From: an uncultured Pseudomonadota bacterium
Lineage (GTDB): Bacteria; Pseudomonadota; Gammaproteobacteria; Methylococcales; Methylomonadaceae
Direction: 5' to 3'
NCBI GenBank assembly: GCA_903870545.1
Contig: CAIQDI010000007.1
Span: 62,001 to 126,000, forward strand
DNA: 64,000 nt
A program made the position numbers and the translations under genes. The notes beneath the pieces are model-generated. The model was not told where the DNA came from. It did not search any database and was given only the letters and a program-made list of their open reading frames with translations. Below, in pieces: positions 1 through 8,352 of the stretch. Position 1 is the first letter of the stretch; each line of letters opens with the position of its first letter.

Positions 1-1671
1 TTCGAGATTGTTGACGAAATAAATATCGTCATCGTCACCGCCGACCAGAATATCCATGCCTTTTTCACCGTCCAACGTATCCGCGCCATTGCCGCCGAAT
101 AACGTGTCATTGCCCGCGCCACCTTTTAAAACATTGTCGCCGACGTTGCCAATAATTTGATTATTGCCGATGTTGCCGGTGCCGTTGTTATTGGCAATTC
201 CGGTGAGCAGGAGATTTTCAATATTTTTGCCCAGCGCGTAGGTTGACGTACTTTCGACGGTATCGTTGCCGCCCAATTGCACATTGCTATCTGTTTCCGT
301 CACGACATCTTTTTGATTATCGACAAAGTAGTAATCGTTGCCCGCGCCACCGTCCATATTGTCCGCGCCCAAACCGCCTTTCAGCGTGTCGTTGCCTTTG
401 TCGCCGACTAATTTATCGTCGTCTTTGCCGCCATCGAGTAAATCATTTCCGCTGCCACCGAGTAAGGTGTCTTTACCGTCGCCGCCCGTCAATTGGTCGT
501 TGCCTGTGCCGCCGTCTAACGAATCATTGCCCACGCCGCCGTCTAATAAATCATCGCCCGCGTTGCCAATTAACGTATCCGCGCCCGCTGCGCCTGACAA
601 TTTGTCATTATTCGCCGTGCCGACCAATTTATTATTTTTAACATCGCCTAATTTGGTTAAACCGTTAATTTGAATGCTGTTGACGGGTTGAGGCGCGTCG
701 ATAATCGGAACGGGAACATCGACAATTGACGGAACAATAATGGGAATATCTGGAATTATCACAACGGGCGTGTTGCCGATGACCGAAAATTTTTGTGTCG
801 CCGAAAGCTCACCGCCAAAATTATCACTAATGACATAATCTACATTCACCACACCGTTAAAATCCGTCGCAGGTGTAAATGTGCCTTTTTCGCCGTCAAA
901 AACAATTTCGCCATTATCCGCCGACACACTTACGACTTTTAGAGTGTCGCCGTCGGCATCGTTAAAACCTTGTAACAAATCGCTGGCGTTAAGACTGTAA
1001 GCGGTATTTTGTTTGCCATTCGCCAACGTCGCCGTGGCTAAACCGGTGGGTGCGTGATTGGTGGTGGATGTTGATGTTGAAACTAACGAAAATTTTTGTG
1101 TCGCTGAAAGTTCACCGCCTAAATTATCGCTGACTAAATAATCGACATTCACCACGCCGTTAAAATCCGTCGTCGGTGTAAACGTGCCTTTGTCACCGTC
1201 AAAAACGATTCCACCATTATCCGCTGACAAACTCACCACTTTTAAGGTGTCGCCGTCGGCATCGCTAAAACCTTTTAATAAATCGCTGGCGTTTAATGTG
1301 TAAACAGCATTTTGTTTACCGTTGGCGAGTGTCGCCGATGCTGAACCTGTTGGCGCGTGATTCACAGTTGCGCCAATGACCGAAAATTTTTGCGTCGCGG
1401 AAAGTTCGCCGCCAAAATTATCACTGACGACATAATCGACATTTACCGCGCCATTAAAATCCGTCGTCGGTGTAAACGTGCCTTTTTCGCCGTCAAAAAC
1501 AACTGCGCCATTGTCTGCTGACAAACTGACGATTTTTAAGGTGTCGCCGTCCGCATCGCTAAAACCTTTTAATAAATCGCTGGCGTTCAACGTGTAAACG
1601 GTATTTTGTTTGCCATTGGCAAGCGTCGCGTTGGCTGAACCAGTCGGAGTTTGATTGTTTGAATTACTCAT
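1..1671 (-). CDS. Partial RTX-type calcium-binding protein with three tandem cadherin/Ig-like ~100-aa repeats (C-terminus lies beyond the window start)
   Basis: Minus-strand reading from the ATG at 1669-1671: [46 protein letters not shown]...; three near-identical repeats, then GGxGxD nonapeptides ([29 protein letters not shown]). Open to the window edge. Confidence 0.85.
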   Translation of the reverse strand, partial: MSNSNNQTPTGSANATLANGKQNTVYTLNASDLLKGFSDADGDTLKIVSLSADNGAVVFDGEKGTFTPTTDFNGAVNVDYVVSDNFGGELSATQKFSVIGATVNHAPTGSASATLANGKQNAVYTLNASDLLKGFSDADGDTLKVVSLSADNGGIVFDGDKGTFTPTTDFNGVVNVDYLVSDNLGGELSATQKFSLVSTSTSTTNHAPTGLATATLANGKQNTAYSLNASDLLQGFNDADGDTLKVVSVSADNGEIVFDGEKGTFTPATDFNGVVNVDYVISDNFGGELSATQKFSVIGNTPVVIIPDIPIIVPSIVDVPVPIIDAPQPVNSIQINGLTKLGDVKNNKLVGTANNDKLSGAAGADTLIGNAGDDLLDGGVGNDSLDGGTGNDQLTGGDGKDTLLGGSGNDLLDGGKDDDKLVGDKGNDTLKGGLGADNMDGGAGNDYYFVDNQKDVVTETDSNVQLGGNDTVESTSTYALGKNIENLLLTGIANNNGTGNIGNNQIIGNVGDNVLKGGAGNDTLFGGNGADTLDGEKGMDILVGGDDDDIYFVNNLE

Positions 1672-2267
1672 TGTGGATTTTCCTGTGTTTGATTAAAGGC
1701 ACGCATATCGTCATTTTCAACGCGCTGATAAATTTCTAAAACTGGCAACGTCAAGCCGATTGAAGTAAAAGTGATGTCGTCGTCAATGTAGTAATAACTC
1801 GATTGCCAGTTGTCAGCTCTGCGGAAAACTTGAATTTCAACGCGGTCTTGTTCGATTAAAACGTATTCTTCTAAGGTTGTAATACTTTGATAAACGAGGC
1901 GTTTTAAGGTTTTATCCAATTTGCGCGTTGAGTTGGATAACACTTCGACAATGATTCGCGGCGATTCTTCAAAATGGCTATCACCGTCGCCTTTTGTGCA
2001 ACTGACTAACACGTCAGGATAAAAGTATTTTTTGCCTTTATCCGCGCGAACTTTCATATCGGAGCTAAATACTTCACACGGCGTATTTTTTAAATGTGTG
2101 CCAATATCTATCACTAAATTTGAAATAATACGTTGATGGCTTCGGCTCGCGCCCGCCATTGCAAAAATTTCACCATCAAAATATTCGTGTTTAGTTTCGC
2201 TGATTTTTTCACGTTCAAGATAATCTTGTTCACTGATGTAATCGGATTGGTAATTGGGAAAGCTCAT
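1668..2267 (-). CDS. Uma2-family (DUF820) putative endonuclease
   Basis: [41 protein letters not shown]...YPDVLVSC...PRIIVEVLS typical of Uma2/DUF820. Stop TGA overlaps the RTX ATG (ATGA). Confidence 0.85.
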   Translation of the reverse strand: MSFPNYQSDYISEQDYLEREKISETKHEYFDGEIFAMAGASRSHQRIISNLVIDIGTHLKNTPCEVFSSDMKVRADKGKKYFYPDVLVSCTKGDGDSHFEESPRIIVEVLSNSTRKLDKTLKRLVYQSITTLEEYVLIEQDRVEIQVFRRADNWQSSYYYIDDDITFTSIGLTLPVLEIYQRVENDDMRAFNQTQENPQ

Positions 2268-2298
2268 TTTTTCTCCAAAGTAATAAATGATGGGTTTA

Positions 2299-2434
2299 AA
2301 GCACATCCCCCAGCCTTTCAGGCTACCCCCTTCAAAGGGGGCGAAAGATTAAAAAGCTACCGAACCGCTTTTAATTCTTACCTGTTTTGCCCCCTTTGAA
2401 GGGGGCGGCGCGATAGCGCGGGGGGGATGTGCTT
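2299..2434. repeat. MITE-like palindromic element with terminal inverted repeats AAGCACATCCCCC / GGGGGATGTGCTT
   Basis: Perfect 13-bp terminal inverted repeats at 2299-2311 and 2422-2434 plus internal hairpins (CCCCCTTCAAAGGGGG; CCCCCTTTGAAGGGGG; GCGCGATAGCGC). Abuts the stop codon of the DUF1566 gene. Confidence 0.75.
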
Positions 2435-3769
2435 TTATTTCCGAATCGCCACCGTCGCCCGCGCGATATTGTCTTTCATATTCACGTCTTTTTCAGCCGA
2501 CCACGTCGTGACACCAAAACTCAAACCACCCGCTTTCGTCATTTTCACCGTCACCGCTTTCGTGATTGAACCATTCGGCACCACATTTCCCACCGAACAC
2601 ACCACGCTCAAACCCGTAAAATTACACTCATCTGGTTTTGTCACCAAACTCACCGTGTTTTTTGGCAACCCAAAACTCAATTTGGCATCCGTCGCCGTGC
2701 CGCTACCTTTATTGGTCAACGTCGCGGTAAAGGTAATGTTGCCATTTACCGTCGCAGGATTGGGCGTTCCCGTAATAGTTGGCACTAAATCCACACCGCC
2801 CGATACAACAGGCGTTGTAGTCGTTCCCGCTGTCATCGAACCGCGAACTAAACGTGCCGAATAAGCATAAGATGTCTTGCCACTGTATGAACTACCACCT
2901 GTTTCAAAATTGACAATCCAAGCGTAAGACGTATTGTAATCACCAGCCATTTGCGTAGTAGTCCAAAATTCAACGCTCGGCGCATCTGGAAACACAATGA
3001 CATTGGTAGCCGGTTTATAAGCCGAATAATCGACAATCGTTTGTAATTCACGCAAACTCGGTAAACGCCAATCTGATTGACCGCCTAAAGTGCTAGTCAA
3101 TTTAATTGCTTTGTCTTGCGCGTAGGTTGTTGATTTTCCATCGCAACCACCGTCATTCCACGTCTGCCCCATCGCGCAACGTTGCCACGTTAAACCGGTT
3201 TTGGTGTGCGTCACCGTGCCGTCGTTGTTATCAACAAAATCCGCTAAACGTAATGTGGTCGCAAGCGGTGTGCCGCGTACCAACCGAACATTATTATCGC
3301 CGTAGTAGCTGTAATCATTTACGCCGGTACTAAAATTGATTTGCCACGCATAAGTGTAGCTAGTCGAATCCGCATATTGAGCATACAAAGAAGACGACCA
3401 AAAGTTGTCACTAGAAGTTTGCGGGAAAAGCGATTTGTTAATAGCGGGCTGATTTTTTCTTAAATCGATGAGCGAGTTAAGTTCAGCAACATTCGGCATA
3501 CGCCAATCTTTTTGTCCGGCAAACTCACTGGTGATTTTCATGGCATCAGCGTAACTGTAATTTTCTGCTGCATCCGCGCAAGTGCCAGTGGCACCATTCC
3601 ACGTTTGCCCAACCGAACAGGCTTGCCAAATTAAACCCGTTGGCGTGTGTGTCACCGTGCCGTCATTGTTTTGCACGAATTCGCCAGCGGTGAGCGTTAA
3701 GCCTTCAGCAAACGCATTGCCGGCGAGTAAAAAACTGATGGTGGCAGCGAGAGTTAATTTTTTTAACAT
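2435..3769 (-). CDS. Secreted protein with two DUF1566 (Lcl C-terminal-like) domains and a DUF11/CARDB-like C-terminal domain
   Basis: MLKKLTLAATISFLLAGNAFAEG signal peptide; repeated 'VDNNDGTVTHTKTGLTWQRCAMGQTWN...WRLPSLRELQTIVD...FW(S/T)(S/T)' blocks. Confidence 0.8.
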   Translation of the reverse strand: MLKKLTLAATISFLLAGNAFAEGLTLTAGEFVQNNDGTVTHTPTGLIWQACSVGQTWNGATGTCADAAENYSYADAMKITSEFAGQKDWRMPNVAELNSLIDLRKNQPAINKSLFPQTSSDNFWSSSLYAQYADSTSYTYAWQINFSTGVNDYSYYGDNNVRLVRGTPLATTLRLADFVDNNDGTVTHTKTGLTWQRCAMGQTWNDGGCDGKSTTYAQDKAIKLTSTLGGQSDWRLPSLRELQTIVDYSAYKPATNVIVFPDAPSVEFWTTTQMAGDYNTSYAWIVNFETGGSSYSGKTSYAYSARLVRGSMTAGTTTTPVVSGGVDLVPTITGTPNPATVNGNITFTATLTNKGSGTATDAKLSFGLPKNTVSLVTKPDECNFTGLSVVCSVGNVVPNGSITKAVTVKMTKAGGLSFGVTTWSAEKDVNMKDNIARATVAIRK

Positions 3770-3943
3770 GAGGGATTTCCTTTTTGAACAATTGAAGATT
3801 GAAGTTTGCAACATTGTGAACGTTTGCCTAAAAAAAACAATGTTAGCGTAATCAATACAAATGTTAACGCAATCGATATAAAAGTTTGAAATCGAAAATT
3901 ATTGTTTATATTGTGCAGTGATTACAGTTTTTCAGAGAAAAAA

Positions 3944-6091
3944 ATGAACGATTTGCCCCTCAAAATTTTAAAAACAGTTTTTGGTTATCCCCAATTTCGG
4001 GGACAACAACAAACGATTATCGATGGTGTAATTGCCGGTCAAAATGCGCTGGTGTTGATGCCGACCGGTGGCGGAAAATCGTTGTGTTATCAGATTCCTG
4101 CGTTGATTCGTGACGGCGTTGGCGTGGTGATTTCGCCGCTCATTGCGTTAATGCAAGATCAAGTCGATGCCTTAAAACAAGTGGGCATTCGCGCGGCATT
4201 TTTGAATTCCACCCTGACGATACAAGAGACGCGCGAAATTGAACAGCAACTCATTAACGGTGAAATTAAGCTGCTTTATATCGCGCCCGAACGGTTGAAA
4301 ATTGCGACAACGTTAGAATTTTTGAAAACCTTGCCGATTGCGTTGTTTGCCATTGATGAAGCGCATTGCGTTTCACAATGGGGACACGATTTTCGGGTGG
4401 ATTATTTAAATTTGTCGATTCTGCACGAGCAATTTCCGAACGTGCCGCGCATTGCTTTGACCGCGACCGCTGACGAACGCACGCGCCTTGAAATTCAACA
4501 ACGGCTGCAACTCGAAGACGCGCCACTTTATATTGGCGGTTTTGATCGCCCGAACATTCGTTACACGATTGTGCAAAAATTGGTGTCTAAATCCCGTTCG
4601 GAACGCCATCAATTGCTCGATTTTATTCGCAAACATCACGACGGTGATGTGGGAATTGTCTATTGTTTGTCGCGTAAAAAAGTCGATTCGGTGGCGGAAT
4701 GGTTGACCGAAAAAGGCATTAACGCCCTGCCCTATCACGCGGGTTTGCCGACAGACGTGCGCCAACAAAATCAGCAACAATTTTTGATGCAAGACAATAT
4801 CGTGATTGTCGCCACGATTGCCTTTGGAATGGGGATTGATAAACCGAATGTGCGTTTTGTCGCGCATTTGGATTTGCCCAAAAGTGTCGAAGCGTATTAT
4901 CAAGAAACGGGGCGTGCCGGTCGTGACGGTGCGTCTGCTAATGCGTGGATGGCTTACGGCTTGTCTGACATTGTGATTTTACGAAAATGGATTGAGCAAT
5001 CCGAAGCCGACGAAACGCACAAAAGTTTGGAAAATTACAAACTCAACGCGATGCTGGCGTTGTGTGAACAAGTGCATTGTCGGCGGCAAACGTTGTTGCA
5101 GTATTTTGGCGAAACGTTAGCGAAACCTTGCGGGAATTGCGATTGCTGTTTAGAACCGCCGCAAATGTGGGACGGAACGATTGCCGCGCAAAAAGCGTTG
5201 TCGTGCGTGCTTCGCACCAGTCAAACTTTCGGGTTTGGTGTTTCGCATTTAATTGACGTTCTGCACGGTATTCAAACGGTCAAAATCCAACACCATAAAC
5301 ACGATGAATTATCGACTTTTGGTATTGGTAAAGATTTGGACAATGATCAATGGCATTCTGTATTTCGACAATTGGTGGCGTTGAATTTGGTTAGAGTGGA
5401 TTTTACTTATAACACATTGAAACTGGCGGAAGCCGGTCATCCGGTGTTGCGCGGCGAACAGACGTTAATGTTTCGCCAAGAAAATCATGCTGAAAGTTTA
5501 CCTCGCGCTCGTAAAATTGTTAAAAAAGCGGCGGTGGCGGAAGATTTAAAATCACGTTTTTGGGCAGCATTACGCGAAAAACGTAGCGAACTTGCCACCA
5601 AACAAATGGTTCCAGCGTACACGATTTTTCAAGATTCGACGTTGATGGCAATACTCGAAACCAAACCGCGTACGCGGATTGCAATGGGTGAAATTTCAGG
5701 CGTGGGCGAACATAAATTAGAATTGTACGGATTCGATTTTCTACGAATTGTGCAAACGTTTGTGATTTTGGAAAATGCTGATGATTTAACGTCGAGCGGT
5801 ATCACGATTAAATTGTTCAAATTAGGCGTGGCGATTCCCGAAATTGCGGTGTTGCGGCAATTTCAAGAGACGACGATTTATTCACATTTAGCCGACAGCA
5901 TTACGCAACAGGAATTAGCATTGAGCGACGTGGTCACATTAACGCCGGATGAATTGACAAAAATTAACACGTCGATTCAAAATTTGCCAAACGAATTCAA
6001 AAATTCGCTTAAACTGGTTCATGACGAATTTAACGAAAAATACAGTTACGGCATTTTGCGTTGTATTCGTGCCGCGTTGGCACATCATTAA
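3944..6091 (+). CDS. recQ: ATP-dependent DNA helicase RecQ
   Basis: FGYPQFRGQQQTIIDGVIAGQNALVLMPTGGGKSLCYQIPAL, DEAH box, zinc-binding CEQVHCRRQTLLQYFGE...CGNCDCC, HRDC domain. Confidence 0.95.
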   Translation: MNDLPLKILKTVFGYPQFRGQQQTIIDGVIAGQNALVLMPTGGGKSLCYQIPALIRDGVGVVISPLIALMQDQVDALKQVGIRAAFLNSTLTIQETREIEQQLINGEIKLLYIAPERLKIATTLEFLKTLPIALFAIDEAHCVSQWGHDFRVDYLNLSILHEQFPNVPRIALTATADERTRLEIQQRLQLEDAPLYIGGFDRPNIRYTIVQKLVSKSRSERHQLLDFIRKHHDGDVGIVYCLSRKKVDSVAEWLTEKGINALPYHAGLPTDVRQQNQQQFLMQDNIVIVATIAFGMGIDKPNVRFVAHLDLPKSVEAYYQETGRAGRDGASANAWMAYGLSDIVILRKWIEQSEADETHKSLENYKLNAMLALCEQVHCRRQTLLQYFGETLAKPCGNCDCCLEPPQMWDGTIAAQKALSCVLRTSQTFGFGVSHLIDVLHGIQTVKIQHHKHDELSTFGIGKDLDNDQWHSVFRQLVALNLVRVDFTYNTLKLAEAGHPVLRGEQTLMFRQENHAESLPRARKIVKKAAVAEDLKSRFWAALREKRSELATKQMVPAYTIFQDSTLMAILETKPRTRIAMGEISGVGEHKLELYGFDFLRIVQTFVILENADDLTSSGITIKLFKLGVAIPEIAVLRQFQETTIYSHLADSITQQELALSDVVTLTPDELTKINTSIQNLPNEFKNSLKLVHDEFNEKYSYGILRCIRAALAHH

Positions 6092-6102
6092 CAGGTGTTA
6101 TT

Positions 6103-6185
6103 GTAGGGGTTCACTGCGTGAACCCGCATAAAACAATTATTCATGATAGCGTTGTGCATTGCGGGCGTACGCAGTACGCCCCTAC
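6103..6185. repeat. REPIN-like doublet of two hairpins in inverted orientation
   Basis: GTAGGGGTTCACTGCGTGAACCCGCA ... TGCGGGCGTACGCAGTACGCCCCTAC; each arm is itself a palindrome around TGC/GCA. Confidence 0.75.
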
Positions 6186-6235
6186 GAAATTTTTTTCGCA
6201 ACATCAGACATTAACAAACTCAAAAGGTAAAAATT

Positions 6236-7450
6236 ATGGCAGTTGGACAAAACACATTTCCTGTTATGCCGCCAATTCACGGCGTGGCATTAGGCACTAC
6301 GAACGCGGGAATCAAACAAACGGTGCGCGATGATTTATTGGTTTTTCAATTTGCCGAATCGGCAACGTGCGCGGCGGTATTTACGCAAAATGCGTTTTGT
6401 GCCGCACCGGTTCATATCGCCCGAGCGAATTTAGCTCACGCGCCACGTTGGTTGTTAATCAATTCGGGCAATGCGAACGCGGGAACCGGTGAACAAGGCA
6501 TGAACGACGCACGACAAACCTGTCAGGATTTGGCGCAACTGGTCGGGGGAAACGCGCAGCAAGTGTTGCCATTTTCAACCGGCGTAATTGGTCAACCGTT
6601 GCCCGTCGAAAAAATCGAAATCGGTTTACCCAAAGCCATCGCGAATTTGGCTGAAAATCAGTGGGAACAAGCCGCGCAAGCGATTATGACGACCGACACT
6701 TTTCCAAAAGGTGTGTCGAAAGTGATTATGTTGGACGGTGAAACGGTCACGATTAACGGCATTTCCAAAGGCGCGGGCATGATTCAACCGAATATGGCAA
6801 CGATGTTGGGCTTTATTGCCACCGATGCCAAAATTAGCCAACCGTTATTGCAGCACTGTTTAGCCAACGCGGTAGAATTATCGTTTAATCGCATTACCGT
6901 CGATGGCGACACGTCCACGAATGATGCGTGTGTGTTGGTCGCGAGCGGCTGTTCATTGGCACCTGAAATCGTGGCAGATTCTGAACAGTATCAAATTTTT
7001 GCCGCTGCCGTTTTGGCGGTGAATAAAGAACTCGCAGAATTGATTGTGCGTGACGGTGAAGGCGCGACCAAGTTAATGCGGATTGTGGTTTCGGAAGCAG
7101 CAGACGATGCCGAAGCGGTGCAAGTCGCGAAAACAATTGCTCATTCGCCACTGGTGAAAACGGCATTTTTCGCCAGTGATCCAAATTGGGGGCGTATTTT
7201 GGCAGCCGTTGGACGCGCAGGCGTGAAAGAAATGGAAATCGAAAAAATCCGCATTTATTTGGACGACGTGTGCATCGTGCGTGACGGGGGACGCGCGGCA
7301 GATTACACCGAAGAAGCCGGTCAAGCCGTGATGAATCAAGCCGAAATTAGGATTAGTGTAAAATTAGGACGCGGTGACGCAACGCAAACCGTGTTGACCT
7401 GCGATTTTTCGTATGATTATGTGAAAATTAACGCGGAATATCGGACGTAA
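6236..7450 (+). CDS. argJ: Bifunctional glutamate N-acetyltransferase / amino-acid acetyltransferase ArgJ
   Basis: GTTNAGIKQTVRDDLLVFQF, NSGNANAGTG, ATMLGFIATDA, DPNWGRILAAVGRAG motifs. Confidence 0.95.
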   Translation: MAVGQNTFPVMPPIHGVALGTTNAGIKQTVRDDLLVFQFAESATCAAVFTQNAFCAAPVHIARANLAHAPRWLLINSGNANAGTGEQGMNDARQTCQDLAQLVGGNAQQVLPFSTGVIGQPLPVEKIEIGLPKAIANLAENQWEQAAQAIMTTDTFPKGVSKVIMLDGETVTINGISKGAGMIQPNMATMLGFIATDAKISQPLLQHCLANAVELSFNRITVDGDTSTNDACVLVASGCSLAPEIVADSEQYQIFAAAVLAVNKELAELIVRDGEGATKLMRIVVSEAADDAEAVQVAKTIAHSPLVKTAFFASDPNWGRILAAVGRAGVKEMEIEKIRIYLDDVCIVRDGGRAADYTEEAGQAVMNQAEIRISVKLGRGDATQTVLTCDFSYDYVKINAEYRT

Positions 7451-7464
7451 TCGGCGTTTGGAGC

Positions 7465-7515
7465 AAATCCCCCAGCGCGTTGCGCTGCCCCCTTCAAAAA
7501 GGGGGCGAAAGATTA
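7465..7515. repeat. Left inverted-repeat end, same family as 2299-2434
   Basis: AAATCCCCCAGCGCGTTGCGCTGCCCCCTTCAAAAAGGGGGCGAAAGATTAAAAA; shares GGGGGCGAAAGATTAAAAA with the 2299 element. Confidence 0.65.
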
Positions 7516-7614
7516 AAAACCAATGGCTTTTGAATGAGTTGAGTGCAAAACACTCCGCAGTTTCATATTCAATAAAGCCAGTTGGTATGATACCCAATAA
7601 ATTAAACACAATCC

Positions 7615-8070
7615 TTGCCAATGAAAACTTATACAACACGCCCTTTAGAGAACACACCATTAGCCATATCAGATGCTATCAATTTATTATTTGCCAATTG
7701 TCCCAGTGAATCGGAACGCTATGAAAAAAGCAGACTCATTACGGAGATATGCGTTATAGATGCTCTGCCCTTCTATAAAACTTTTTTTGGGGCTTATGAT
7801 GTTGATAACACACTCATTGGCATTGGCGGTATTAAGGCGGCTGATTGGGCTTCTGATACTCACATACTTTATATGGTCGCTGTAGAGGAAGCGCATCGTG
7901 GTCAAGGAATTGGGTCTAAATTAGAAGCTGATAGAATTCAATGGATGCGGGAGAATTTCACTCATGGTCGATGTCTCGTCAGTACCAAACATAAAAAGCG
8001 TTTTGAGCGTTGGGATTTTAGAGTTGTCAGTGAAGTGAATGATAGGTATCTGATGGTTTTAGAATTTTAA
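7615..8070 (+). CDS. GNAT-family N-acetyltransferase
   Basis: ILYMVAVEEAHRGQGIGSKLEADRIQWMRE acetyl-CoA binding motif. Confidence 0.8.
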   Translation: MPMKTYTTRPLENTPLAISDAINLLFANCPSESERYEKSRLITEICVIDALPFYKTFFGAYDVDNTLIGIGGIKAADWASDTHILYMVAVEEAHRGQGIGSKLEADRIQWMRENFTHGRCLVSTKHKKRFERWDFRVVSEVNDRYLMVLEF

Positions 8071-8137
8071 CCATGAAATAAAATTGTCATGTTATCGGAT
8101 TAGAGTGGAACTTTTAATTTTGTTGGAGTGACTGATA

Positions 8138-8278
8138 ATGAAGTGTCCAATTTGTAAACAACTCAGAACGCATAAATTACACACCGATAAATGTAGTCAA
8201 AAGGCAAGAAAATTAAAAAACGAATCTTTCATCAGTGCTTACAAAGCCATTGATAGTAGATTTTTACCCGCGTATTAA
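8138..8278 (+). CDS. 46-aa putative zinc-binding microprotein (below the ORF-track length cut-off)
   Basis: MKCPICKQLRTHKLHTDKCSQKARKLKNESFISAYKAIDSRFLPAY*; CPxC plus H-x3-H-x3-C; GGAG-like SD (ttggag) upstream. Confidence 0.5.
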   Translation: MKCPICKQLRTHKLHTDKCSQKARKLKNESFISAYKAIDSRFLPAY

Positions 8279-8305
8279 AGCAACGGCTTTTGCTGTGTCG
8301 TCTTT

Positions 8306-8350
8306 TCCCCCTTTTTCAAGGGGGAGCGGCGATAGCCGCAGGGGGATTTT
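8306..8350. repeat. Right inverted-repeat end matching 7465-7515
   Basis: CCCCCTTTTTCAAGGGGGAGCGGCGATAGCCGCAGGGGGATTTT, inverted relative to the left end. Confidence 0.65.
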
Positions 8351-8352
8351 CT

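Noticed and set aside
243-673. Plus-strand ORFs of 132 and 111 aa
   Set aside because: Antisense to the RTX GGxGxD repeats on the minus strand; low-complexity Arg/Cys/Pro/Ser translations.
2427-2864. 145-aa plus-strand ORF
   Set aside because: Antisense to the DUF1566 protein's C-terminal domain.
4406-4903. 165-aa minus-strand ORF
   Set aside because: Antisense to recQ helicase core; no motif.
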